Both the position numbers and the translations under genes were made by a program. A stretch of 22,729 bases of DNA from Candidatus Moranbacteria bacterium CG_4_8_14_3_um_filter_41_13. Lineage in GTDB: Bacteria; Patescibacteriota; Minisyncoccia; Moranbacterales; UBA1568. The stretch is taken from positions 2,330 to 25,058 of the forward strand of contig PFHN01000107.1 of NCBI GenBank assembly GCA_002782305.1, given 5' to 3'. Of the stretch, positions 15,550-22,729 are shown piece after piece; positions within the stretch are counted from its first letter, which is position 1; each line of letters begins with the position of its first letter. The notes under the pieces were generated by a model. That model was not told where the DNA came from, ran no database searches, and saw only the letters and a program-made list of their open reading frames with translations.

Positions 15550-15638
15550 AGAAAATGAATTGTAAAGGAATGGTATTCTTCTTAGTATATATGAGAGCGG
15601 GAAAGAAGTGAAAATTATTTTTTTAAATAGACTATTTT

Positions 15639-16910
15639 ATGGAAGTTTTTGAAATCGAAGGAGGGAAAAAGATGAAAGGGGAAATCGTGGTCAGCGGATC
15701 AAAAAATGCGACGACACCGATACTGGCTGCCACGCTTCTCACCAAGGAAACGTGCGTCATTTCCAATCTGCCACTTATCGAAGATGTCTTTCGAATGATT
15801 GAAATTATTGAGAGTATGGGAGCATTGGTAGAGTGGCGAGGAAAACGTACCGTCGCTATCACTGCCAAAGATATTGATCCAAAAAAGATAGATATCGAAG
15901 CGATGAAAAAAATTCGTTCTTCCATATTGCTCTTAGGATCACTCTCTGCTCGCTTTGATATGTTCACCTTCCATCATCCAGGAGGTTGCGTCATCGGTGC
16001 TCGGCCTGTGGGTACACACTTCGATGCATTGCAAAAAATGGGTATCGATATCAAAGGTGATGGTAAGAAATATACGGTTGATGCGAGCAAGAAACACTGT
16101 GCTGAAATTATTTTAAGAGAGTTTTCAGTGACAGCAACGGAGAATATTATGATGCTCGCATCGAGCTTACCAGGGAAAACGATTATCAAAATCGCTGCGA
16201 CAGAACCACACGTTGAAGACTTGGGGAAATTCCTCATTGCTTTGGGGGCGAAGATACGCGGTCTCGGTACACATACCCTGGAAATTATTGGTTCTGAGAA
16301 ACTCTGTGGAGCGAAGCATACGGTCATCCCTGATCACAACGAGGCAGGCACCTTTCTCATACTGGGTGTGGCAACAGGGAGTCCGATTACCGTGAAGAAT
16401 GCTCGCGTCGAACATCTCGATTTGGTACTCGAAAAATTACGAGAGTTCGGAGCGGATTTTGTGATTGAAAAAAATGCCATTACCGTCGTTCCTGCGAAGA
16501 AACTGCGTGCTATCGCGAAGCTCGATACGCGCACTTACCCTGGTCTTCCTACTGATGTACAGGCACCTTTTGGAGTGCTCGCCTCACAAGCGATTGGAGA
16601 TACACTCATATTCGATACTATCTTCGAAGGGCGATTCAATTACATACCAGAACTCGTCAAAATGGGTGCTCAGGCTACAGTTCTCAATCCGCATCAGGTG
16701 ATCGTCAATGGAAAAACACTCCTTCGTGGGACGCTCATCAAAAGTTATGATCTGCGTGCAGGAGCAGCACTTATCATTGCAGCTCTTTGTGCCAAAGGCA
16801 AGACAGTGATCGAAGATATTTATCAAGTCGATCGTGGATATGAACGCATCGAAGAACGATTGCAGAAAATAGGTGCTTCTATAAGAAGAGTTGATCAGGG
16901 TTGTAAATAA
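15639..16910 (+). CDS. murA: UDP-N-acetylglucosamine 1-carboxyvinyltransferase
   Basis: MurA transfers enolpyruvate from PEP to UDP-GlcNAc, the first committed step of peptidoglycan synthesis. The 423 residues match the family length. Visible motifs are GSKNA with the PEP-binding Lys, the catalytic loop PGGCVIGARPV with Cys117, YPGLPTDVQAP with the base Asp, and DLRAGAALI with the Arg late in the chain. Cysteine rather than aspartate in the loop predicts fosfomycin sensitivity. No Shine-Dalgarno site precedes the ATG. The gene has its own promoter after a structured gap and is followed 21 bases later by mreB, so the two are probably one operon. Confidence 0.97.
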   Translation: MEVFEIEGGKKMKGEIVVSGSKNATTPILAATLLTKETCVISNLPLIEDVFRMIEIIESMGALVEWRGKRTVAITAKDIDPKKIDIEAMKKIRSSILLLGSLSARFDMFTFHHPGGCVIGARPVGTHFDALQKMGIDIKGDGKKYTVDASKKHCAEIILREFSVTATENIMMLASSLPGKTIIKIAATEPHVEDLGKFLIALGAKIRGLGTHTLEIIGSEKLCGAKHTVIPDHNEAGTFLILGVATGSPITVKNARVEHLDLVLEKLREFGADFVIEKNAITVVPAKKLRAIAKLDTRTYPGLPTDVQAPFGVLASQAIGDTLIFDTIFEGRFNYIPELVKMGAQATVLNPHQVIVNGKTLLRGTLIKSYDLRAGAALIIAALCAKGKTVIEDIYQVDRGYERIEERLQKIGASIRRVDQGCK

Positions 16911-16931
16911 GAGTAAGGAAAGGATATATCT

Positions 16932-17951
16932 ATGATGAAGATGATATTTATTCGAAAAGTTGGTATTGACCTCGGTACGAAAAATACACTGGTCTTCGTA
17001 CCTGGGAAAGGTGTGGTGATCAACGAGCCTTCTGTGGTCGCTATTTCTCTTTTGGAAAATAAAGTCATCGCTGTGGGGAATGAGGCGCGGGAGATGCTCG
17101 GGCGTACACCAGATACGATTGTCGCGAGTCAACCGCTAAAGGATGGCGCGATTGCTGATTATCGTGTCACTGAAGCGATGCTCAAATATTTCCTCAATCG
17201 GGTGAGCGGACACTTTCGATTTTTTCGGCCAGAAGTGGTACTTTCTATTCCTGCAGGTGTGACATCGACAGAACGCCGTGCGGTTATTGATGCTGCTATC
17301 AAAGCGGGAGCAAAAGCTGCGTATGTGGTGAAAGAACCTATTTTGGCAGCGATTGGTGCGGGCATTCCTATTCATGCGGCCCAAGGTAATATGATTATCA
17401 ATATTGGTGGTGGGACATCTGAAATTGCGATTATCTCTCTTGGTGGAATCGTATCTGCACATAGCGCACGTGTCGGAGGCAATCGTATCGATCAGGCAAT
17501 TTCGGATCATATCAAACGCAAATATAGTATAGCTATCGGTGATCGGACAGCGGAAGAAATAAAAATGAAAATCGGATCAGCAATCGCTCAGGTGAAAGAA
17601 GAGCATATGGAAGTACACGGACGAGATTTGATGGGTGGATTGCCAAAGACTGTTGTAGTCGCATCGAACGAAGTGACCGAAGCCATTCAAGATGAACTGC
17701 GTGAGATTATCAATGTCATCAAGCAGGTGCTCCAAGAAACTCCACCAGAACTTTCTGCGGATATTATGGACAAAGGAATGGTACTTTCTGGAGGAACGGC
17801 TCAACTCAAATATCTTGATCAACTTATTTCCAAAACTATTAACGTTCCTTGTTATGTAGCAGACGATCCAGCATTCTGCGTGGTCAAAGGGACAGGTATC
17901 GTGCTGGAAAACTTGGAAGTGTACAAGCGTAGTATTATGTCGACTAAATAA
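16932..17951 (+). CDS. mreB: rod-shape actin homologue MreB
   Basis: MreB polymerises under the membrane and positions the wall-elongation machinery. The 339 residues show the actin-fold nucleotide motifs: VGIDLGTKNTLVF at the start, INIGGGTSEIAIISLGG in the middle and VLSGGTAQLKYLD near the end. GGAAAGG at about 16917-16924 is a clear ribosome-binding site about 8 bases before the ATG at 16932; ATGs at 16935 and 16941 are possible alternatives. No mreC, mreD, pbp2 or rodA follows; glycosyltransferases do. Its likely partner is the RodZ-like protein at 1978. The stop is followed by a 38-base pyrimidine-rich stretch leading to the next gene. Confidence 0.96.
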   Translation: MMKMIFIRKVGIDLGTKNTLVFVPGKGVVINEPSVVAISLLENKVIAVGNEAREMLGRTPDTIVASQPLKDGAIADYRVTEAMLKYFLNRVSGHFRFFRPEVVLSIPAGVTSTERRAVIDAAIKAGAKAAYVVKEPILAAIGAGIPIHAAQGNMIINIGGGTSEIAIISLGGIVSAHSARVGGNRIDQAISDHIKRKYSIAIGDRTAEEIKMKIGSAIAQVKEEHMEVHGRDLMGGLPKTVVVASNEVTEAIQDELREIINVIKQVLQETPPELSADIMDKGMVLSGGTAQLKYLDQLISKTINVPCYVADDPAFCVVKGTGIVLENLEVYKRSIMSTK

Positions 17952-17991
17952 GTTTTTCGTCTTTCTCTTTAATCCTTCCTCATTTTTCTCT

Positions 17992-19173
17992 ATGCATATT
18001 GGTATTGACGCATCGCGAGCATTTCTCAAACGTCGTACTGGCATTGAGGAATATGCCTATCAAACAATCAAACATCTGAGTGAGGTCATTCCACACTCAG
18101 ATACCGTGACACTCTATGTGCGCAGGAAGATTACTTGGCAAGAAGGCAGAATAGTATTTGTTTTGCCAGAGATTGGTTTTCCTTTGCCTTCGAACTTTCG
18201 TATGAAAGGAATGTGGGCTCCGCGTTTTTGGACACAGATCAGACTCTCACTTGAGATGCTGATGTTTGCGCCAGACGTCCTCTTCGTACCGGCACATACC
18301 ATACCGCTTATTCATCCACGAAGGACCGTTGTCACGATACACGGACTCGAATATGAGTTTTGCAAAGAGAGTTACTCACTTCTGGACCGCCTCTATATGC
18401 GTCTTTCGATACGTTTTTCGTGTGCGGTCGCAGAAAAAATTATCTGTGTTTCAGAAAATACCAAAAAAGATGTGAAGAAGCTGTATCATGCTAAGGCATC
18501 AAAGATGCACGTTATTTACGAAGGCTATGAGACCAATTTTCAATTTCTAATTTCTAATTTCCAATCAATATCTAATAATAAAATTTCAAATTCCGAGATT
18601 AAAAAATTTAATATTGAATCAAAATTCAAAATTCAAAATTCAAAATTCATTCTCTTTATCGGAAGACTGGAAGAGAGGAAGAATGTTATACGAATAATTG
18701 AGGCCTTTGAGATATTGAAGAAAGAATATCGGATTCCTCATACACTGGTGCTGGCTGGAAAACCTGGCTATGGATATGAAAAAATCAAAGAGAAAAGAAT
18801 GGGGAGCAAACAGAAAGAGGCAATACGAGAACTGGGATATATAACAGAGGAAGAGAAATGGGATCTCCTCAGAAATGCAGATGTCTTCCTTTTCCCTTCT
18901 TTGTATGAGGGGTTTGGCATTCCTGTTTTGGAAGCACAATCGGTTGGTGTGCCTGTGGTTATGTCAGGTATCTCGTCCCTGCCAGAAGTAGGAGGGAAAG
19001 GGGCAATATATGTCGATCCGATGCAGTCAGAGGCTCTTGCTCAAGGTGTGTACACACTTCTCTCGGAGAGAGAGGTAAGAGATGATATAATAGCAGAAGG
19101 AACAAAAAACGTTCATTTGTTCTCTTGGGAGAAGTGTGCGAAAGAAATATATCAGGTACTCTCGGTATCATAA
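17992..19173 (+). CDS. family 4 glycosyltransferase carrying an in-frame AT-rich repeat insert
   Basis: This 393-residue GT-B enzyme should transfer a sugar from a nucleotide donor to a surface glycan or lipid-linked chain at the membrane. The N-terminal domain starts MHIGIDASRAF and contains VVTIHGLEYEF and CVSENTKKDV. The C-terminal donor domain begins FILFIGRLEERKN and has FLFPSLYEGFGIPVLEAQSVGVPVV with the paired glutamates of the family. Between the domains lie about 39 residues rich in Asn, Ser, Lys, Phe and Ile (DNA 18531-18647) that are foreign to the family and come from 7-bp tandem repeats. The frame is intact across them, so the protein may still fold. There is no Shine-Dalgarno site. 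It is followed 11 bases later by a second GT4 gene. Confidence 0.9.
   Translation: MHIGIDASRAFLKRRTGIEEYAYQTIKHLSEVIPHSDTVTLYVRRKITWQEGRIVFVLPEIGFPLPSNFRMKGMWAPRFWTQIRLSLEMLMFAPDVLFVPAHTIPLIHPRRTVVTIHGLEYEFCKESYSLLDRLYMRLSIRFSCAVAEKIICVSENTKKDVKKLYHAKASKMHVIYEGYETNFQFLISNFQSISNNKISNSEIKKFNIESKFKIQNSKFILFIGRLEERKNVIRIIEAFEILKKEYRIPHTLVLAGKPGYGYEKIKEKRMGSKQKEAIRELGYITEEEKWDLLRNADVFLFPSLYEGFGIPVLEAQSVGVPVVMSGISSLPEVGGKGAIYVDPMQSEALAQGVYTLLSEREVRDDIIAEGTKNVHLFSWEKCAKEIYQVLSVS
18531..18647. repeat. AT-rich 7-bp tandem repeat block inside the GT4 gene
   Basis: Two heptamer arrays flank a less regular AT core. AATTTCT occurs twice, with a third copy AATTTCC, at 18542-18562. CAAAATT occurs four times without error at 18620-18647. 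The core holds related pieces such as AAATTTCAAATT. The composition differs sharply from the coding sequence on both sides. The block from 18531 to 18647 is 117 bases, a multiple of three, so the reading frame survives even though the unit is 7. Confidence 0.85.
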
Positions 19174-19184
19174 TACAAGGCACT

Positions 19185-20360
19185 ATGGAAGAAATGAAAA
19201 CAGATGAAAGAGAAGCAAACGCAAGTGAAACGCCTAAGATTGCCTTGGTGCATGATTTTCTCGTTTCTTATGGGGGAGCAGAGAGAGTCTTTGAAGTCTT
19301 TGCAGAAATGTTTCCCTCCGCACCTCTCTATACATTGATGTACGATGCAGAATCTATGGGAGAACATTTCAGAGGGCGAGATATCCGTGTTTCCTGGCTT
19401 TCTAAACTCCCGAATTTTCTGAAGAAACGTTACCGTTTTTTCTTGCCATTCTTTCCTGTGGCTGTAGAGTCTTTTGATTTACGAGATTTTGATATTGTAC
19501 TTTCTTCTTCTGGTGCATGGACCAAAGGCATCGTGACGCGTCTTCATACGAAACATATTGCCTACCTCCATTCTCCGATGCGTTATGCCTGGGATTATCA
19601 TGAGCAGTACTTAGGAGAGCTCGGTACAACAGGCAAGTGGAATATTTGTATTCGTATGGTCCTGAGTTATTTACGGATTTGGGACAAACAATCAGCAGAA
19701 CGACCAGATATTCTTTTGGTGAATTCAAAGTTTACGCAAGATCGAGTGAGGAAATATTATCGGAGAGAAAGTAGTTTGGTCTATCCTCCTGCACTTGGCC
19801 TATCGAGCAGATTTCCATCGGAAACATCATCCGCGAAATCAGCAGGAACAGCACAAAATGAAGGAAAATATTTTCTAGTTGTTTCTCGTCTGACGCAATC
19901 GAAGAAGATTCATATCGTCGTGGAAGCGTTCAATAAACTCGGACTACCACTTGTTATTGTCGGCATTGGCAAAGAGAAAGCGAAACTCGAGCACTTGGCA
20001 AAAGAGAATATTTCTTTTAAGGGCTTTGTCGGGGATAAGGAGTTAGTTACTTTGTATAACAATGCACGTGCCGTTATTTTTCCATCAGAAGAAGATTTTG
20101 GTATGGTGGCAGTGGAGGCGCTTTCTTTTGGCATACCAGTTATTGCCTATGAGTATGGTGGTATCAAAGAAATCATACAAACCGGTACAACAGGAGAACT
20201 CTTTTGTTCGCAGACACCAGAAGTACTGGCCGAAGGAGTGAAAAGATTTTTGGAAAAAGAAAACGAGTATGATGTGAGCACAATGAAACAGTCAGTGGCT
20301 TCTTTTACGGAAGACCGTTTCAAGAAAGAGATACAGTCTTATTTGCAAAAGTGTTTGTAA
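19185..20360 (+). CDS. family 4 glycosyltransferase, WbaZ-like
   Basis: This second GT-B glycosyltransferase has 391 residues from the ATG at 19185. It opens its conserved part with KIALVHDFLVSYGGAERVFE, followed by the LSSSGAWTKG and HSPMRYAWDYHEQYL strings typical of WbaZ-like mannosyl or related transferases. The donor domain starts near YFLVVSRLTQSKK and has the E-x7-E type motif in PSEEDFGMVAVEALSFGIPVIAYEYGG. The interdomain joint carries a short Ser/Ala-rich stretch, the same site as the insert in its neighbour. The upstream frame is open to 19125, but that would overlap the previous gene. AAGG at 19177-19180 precedes the chosen ATG. The donor and acceptor sugars are unknown. Confidence 0.9.
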   Translation: MEEMKTDEREANASETPKIALVHDFLVSYGGAERVFEVFAEMFPSAPLYTLMYDAESMGEHFRGRDIRVSWLSKLPNFLKKRYRFFLPFFPVAVESFDLRDFDIVLSSSGAWTKGIVTRLHTKHIAYLHSPMRYAWDYHEQYLGELGTTGKWNICIRMVLSYLRIWDKQSAERPDILLVNSKFTQDRVRKYYRRESSLVYPPALGLSSRFPSETSSAKSAGTAQNEGKYFLVVSRLTQSKKIHIVVEAFNKLGLPLVIVGIGKEKAKLEHLAKENISFKGFVGDKELVTLYNNARAVIFPSEEDFGMVAVEALSFGIPVIAYEYGGIKEIIQTGTTGELFCSQTPEVLAEGVKRFLEKENEYDVSTMKQSVASFTEDRFKKEIQSYLQKCL

Positions 20361-20380
20361 GAGATAAAGAGGAGAAATAT

Positions 20381-21289
20381 ATGTTTATCATTGGTCATCA
20401 GAGAGAACGAGAACGATTGGCGTTCATATCCAAGAAAGAAACGATGAGTCAGTCGTATCTTTTTTTTGGGCCACAAAGTGTTGGTAAAAGTTTGTGTGCT
20501 CTTGAATTCGCGAGCCTCCTTGTTTCTGAACCTGATTTTGAACCGAGTGAGGAAAAGCCCTATCCTTTTGATGTGACCATTCTTAGGCCAGAGGAAGAAA
20601 CCAAACGTGGTGTTACGAAGCAAAAGAGTATCGGTGTGGAAGAAATAAGAGAAGCACTTTCTTTTCTCAGTCACTTTCCTACCAAAGGCCGTTTCCGTGT
20701 CCTCATCATCGAGGATGCACACAAGCTTTCTCTTTCTGCGCAGAATGTCCTTCTCAAAACTCTTGAAGAACCCAATCCTAGTTCCGTGATTATTCTTGTT
20801 ACGCATGAAGTAGGAAGTATTATTTCAACTATTCTTTCACGGGTTGAACGTGTGAGATTTCGTTATGTTGATGCCGAAGAAATTGCGTCACGGAGCGCGG
20901 TATTTTTTTCTCATAATAATCACGATCAAAAAATCGCTCCTTTTTTCTTTTCGCTGGGGCGTCCAGGTATGATTAAGGAAATATCATCCAATCCGCAGAA
21001 ATTCGCTTTAAAGCAAGAGAAACTCAGTCGTTTATTCAGACTTTCTTCACTCTCGATTAGTGAACGACTGACGCTCGCCGAAGAACTTTCAAAAAATGTC
21101 CCAGAAATGATTCGTCTTTTTGAGTGGTGGCTTCCAGGGCTTCATAAGCAGGCAACGGAGGGGCGATCTTTCTCACAAACCAAACAGTTTTTTCGTTTAT
21201 TAGAAGATACTGAGCATACCCTCTTTCTTCTCAAAACAACGCAGAGTAATGCTCGTCTTTTAGCAGAGAAGCTTTTTCTTTCATTATAA
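20381..21289 (+). CDS. holB: DNA polymerase III delta'-like clamp-loader subunit
   Basis: The delta' subunit is the rigid part of the clamp loader that opens the sliding clamp. The 302-residue product has a P-loop GPQSVGKS at residues 30-37, the IGVEEIREALSFLSHFPTKG region, and IIEDAHKLSLSAQNVLLKTLEEP, the strongest family signature. ILSRVERVRF holds the arginine of the SRC motif, with Val in place of Cys. The zinc-binding cysteine cluster often found between the P-loop and Walker B is missing. The start at 20381 is fixed by AGAGGAG at 20368-20374; an in-frame GTG at 20351 would overlap the previous gene. DnaX (tau/gamma) is the other candidate, but the short length favours delta'. Confidence 0.87.
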   Translation: MFIIGHQRERERLAFISKKETMSQSYLFFGPQSVGKSLCALEFASLLVSEPDFEPSEEKPYPFDVTILRPEEETKRGVTKQKSIGVEEIREALSFLSHFPTKGRFRVLIIEDAHKLSLSAQNVLLKTLEEPNPSSVIILVTHEVGSIISTILSRVERVRFRYVDAEEIASRSAVFFSHNNHDQKIAPFFFSLGRPGMIKEISSNPQKFALKQEKLSRLFRLSSLSISERLTLAEELSKNVPEMIRLFEWWLPGLHKQATEGRSFSQTKQFFRLLEDTEHTLFLLKTTQSNARLLAEKLFLSL

Positions 21290-21295
21290 TATTGT

Positions 21296-22267
21296 ATGTG
21301 GCTGTTCTCAAAAAAAAATAAAGTGAAACGAAAGAGAGAGGGGATACCTTTCTTGCGCAAGCCTCTTCCGAAGAAGCATGAAAGACACATTGGAGCAGAA
21401 GAAAAAAAGAAAGATGCAGGATCACAGTACATCATTTTTTTCCTGTGGACTCTTTTCTTTCTTACTATAGGATATCTTTTTCTCTTCTCTTCTTTTACCT
21501 GTCTGGAAACAATAGAGGTGTCAGGAACAGAAAATATCAAAAGTGAACGTATAGTAAAGTCAATACACGGTGCGTTATCAGGAAAATATATGAGGATTTT
21601 CCCTCAGTGTGCGCTTGGGTTGATACGAATGCAATCTCTCGTAGAGAAGTTGCAAGAAGCATACCCACTGATAGAGCACATTTCTATGGAGCGTATCTTT
21701 CCCAATAGGATGCATATTGATATAACTGAACGTCAGTACATTCTTCTTTGGAATACTGAGGGTAATCAGTATCTTGTTGATGAAGCAGGTGTCACACATG
21801 ATGCAACCTCTGCGCTCTTAGAAGAGAACCAACCTTTTCTCATTACATTATCTGATGTGAGTGGAAAATCTTTTTCTGTAGGAGAAAAAGTTCTGAACCC
21901 AGAGTATATTCAATTTCTTTTTGCTCTCGTTCGCACTTTTCCGTCAATGACAGAGATAACGCTTCTCTCTCATTTTACAATTGTGTCGCCCTTCGCAGAT
22001 GAATTGCGTGGCCTCTCAAGTGAGGGTTGGGAAGTATATTTCAATACGAGTATTCCTTTGGAAAAGTCGCTGAGCACGCTGACACTTCTTTTGGAAACGA
22101 AGCTCCCGCCAAGCAAACGTCAGAACATAGGGTATATTGACTTGCGTACAGAGAATCGAGTGTACTATACATTTCGTGATGGGACAGATGGGGAAATATC
22201 TTCTCTGCCTGTGGATACATCCAAGTCAAATGATACGCAGGATGTAAAAAAGAAGAAAGAGAAATAA
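21296..22267 (+). CDS. ftsQ: cell-division protein FtsQ/DivIB
   Basis: FtsQ is a bitopic membrane protein that recruits the late division complex. The 323 residues comprise a very basic cytoplasmic N-terminus (1-44), one membrane helix at about 45-66, a POTRA domain beginning IEVSGTENIKSERIV, and the FtsQ-type segment ISMERIFPNRMHIDITER. The outer beta domain runs to about 300, and the tail is Lys-rich. It starts 6 bases after the delta' gene. Unlike many genomes, no murB, ddl, ftsA or ftsZ is adjacent. A strong terminator follows. Confidence 0.9.
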   Translation: MWLFSKKNKVKRKREGIPFLRKPLPKKHERHIGAEEKKKDAGSQYIIFFLWTLFFLTIGYLFLFSSFTCLETIEVSGTENIKSERIVKSIHGALSGKYMRIFPQCALGLIRMQSLVEKLQEAYPLIEHISMERIFPNRMHIDITERQYILLWNTEGNQYLVDEAGVTHDATSALLEENQPFLITLSDVSGKSFSVGEKVLNPEYIQFLFALVRTFPSMTEITLLSHFTIVSPFADELRGLSSEGWEVYFNTSIPLEKSLSTLTLLLETKLPPSKRQNIGYIDLRTENRVYYTFRDGTDGEISSLPVDTSKSNDTQDVKKKKEK

Positions 22268-22297
22268 GGTGATAGGAAATGAGAGATGATAAAAAAT

Positions 22298-22334
22298 AAA
22301 AAAGATTCCAGTAAACACTCTGGAATCTTTTTTT
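22298..22334. terminator. bidirectional intrinsic terminator between converging genes
   Basis: A perfect 14-bp stem (AAAAAAGATTCCAG at 22298-22311 with its complement at 22320-22333) and an 8-base loop. There is a T run at the 3' end on both strands, so it can end ftsQ on the plus strand and the GT39-type gene on the minus strand. Confidence 0.93.
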
Positions 22335-22354
22335 GTGAGAAATGTATGTTTTCT

Positions 22355-22729
22355 CTAGTGTGTATTTCCTACTGTATCAACATAATAGATGAACAGAGAG
22401 TTTCCAGCTCGTCTGAGAGGGGACACGTCTTTGAGCCACGAATAATCTTTGGTTCCAATTGGTTTTTTCTTATACAGACTTTCCTGATAAAAGAAAGATG
22501 AGATGGCATACCAACCTGGTTCTGGATCCCTCTGATCCCACCAAGGAATGAACATATCGCCAAGATAGTACGCTGGAGAAGAACCTCCGAAATAATCCAC
22601 ACGAATTTTTTCGATGGGTGGATAGTTTTCTGTGAGAGCACACTCCTTTTCTTCATTCATATTTGCTTCACCTTTTTTACATCGATTATGAAGGTCGACA
22701 AATCCTTTTAACCTTTTGAGGTCTTGACC
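22355..22729 (-). CDS. GT39-type (PMT-like) membrane glycosyltransferase, C-terminal part only
   Basis: On the minus strand the frame is open from the last base of the window through the stop TAG at 22357-22355, so the gene continues beyond the edge. The ATG at 22660 is only an internal methionine. The 124 visible residues begin GQDLKRLKGFVD and contain VDYFGGSSPAYYLGD, FIPWWDQRDPEPGWYAIS and YSWLKDVSPLRRAGNSLFIYYV. Those strings are characteristic of the outer C-terminal domain of ArnT/PMT-like enzymes that take sugars from polyprenyl-phosphate donors. The membrane part is not visible. The ALG5-like gene at 5392 could make such a donor. Confidence 0.8.
   Translation of the reverse strand, partial: GQDLKRLKGFVDLHNRCKKGEANMNEEKECALTENYPPIEKIRVDYFGGSSPAYYLGDMFIPWWDQRDPEPGWYAISSFFYQESLYKKKPIGTKDYSWLKDVSPLRRAGNSLFIYYVDTVGNTH

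Noticed and set aside
15570..15611. 13-codon ORF in the murA leader
   Set aside because: Its AAAGGA abuts the ATG without a spacer and the peptide has no pattern of repeated regulatory codons; noted only in the promoter entry.
15246..15638. tmRNA, SRP RNA, RNase P RNA or tRNA in the gap
   Set aside because: None of their core motifs (T-loop GTTCGA, SRP GGAAGCAG-type loop, RNase P conserved cores) could be found by eye.
16584..17132. Minus-strand ORF of 182 codons across the murA-mreB junction
   Set aside because: It is antisense to the conserved ends of murA and mreB and has no family-like motif or ribosome site.
18531..18647. Possible CRISPR array
   Set aside because: The unit is 7 bp with no spacers, and it lies inside an open coding frame.
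22286..22501. Plus-strand ORF after ftsQ
   Set aside because: It runs through the bidirectional terminator and is antisense to the GT39-type gene, whose motifs are clear.

Overview
The window reads as a stretch of chromosome from a Candidate Phyla Radiation (Patescibacteria) bacterium, most likely from the Parcubacteria side; that placement is an inference from style, not from a marker-gene tree. The signs are: small, tightly packed genes of moderate AT content; many starts without a Shine-Dalgarno site; a coiled-coil lytic transglycosylase; a D-aminoacylase-like protein with altered metal ligands; the terminal part of a GT39-type membrane glycosyltransferase; and an AT-rich 7-bp repeat block lying in frame inside a glycosyltransferase. 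All genes read full length under the standard code, and none of the 20 stops is TGA (16 TAA, 4 TAG). I see no tRNA, rRNA, CRISPR array or transposase.

Layout. 1-3.9 kb: the 3' part of ftsK (cut by the window start), a RodZ-like membrane protein and recA with its own promoter and a strong terminator. 4.0-5.3 kb: a secreted coiled-coil/transglycosylase protein. 5.4-11.1 kb: an ALG5-like glycosyltransferase, a GalT homologue, tpiA, class II fba and gap, then a coiled-coil protein of unknown function. 11.2-15.2 kb: the amidohydrolase, murD, and a thioredoxin-reductase/AhpF-like flavoprotein. 15.25-15.64 kb: the only long gap, holding two promoters, two intrinsic terminators and competing hairpins ahead of murA. 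15.6-22.3 kb: murA, mreB, two GT4 glycosyltransferases, a DNA polymerase III delta'-like gene and ftsQ, closed by a bidirectional terminator. From 22.36 kb a gene on the minus strand (GT39 C-terminus) runs out of the window.

Together the genes serve peptidoglycan precursor synthesis (murA, murD), its spatial control (mreB, RodZ-like), division (ftsK, ftsQ), wall cleavage (transglycosylase), surface glycan assembly (three nucleotide-sugar glycosyltransferases, GalT, GT39), lower glycolysis (tpiA, fba, gap) and DNA maintenance (recA, delta'). The least ordinary items are the structured leader region before murA, the heptamer insert in the first GT4 gene, the loss of metal ligands in GalT and the amidohydrolase, and the absence of TGA stops.
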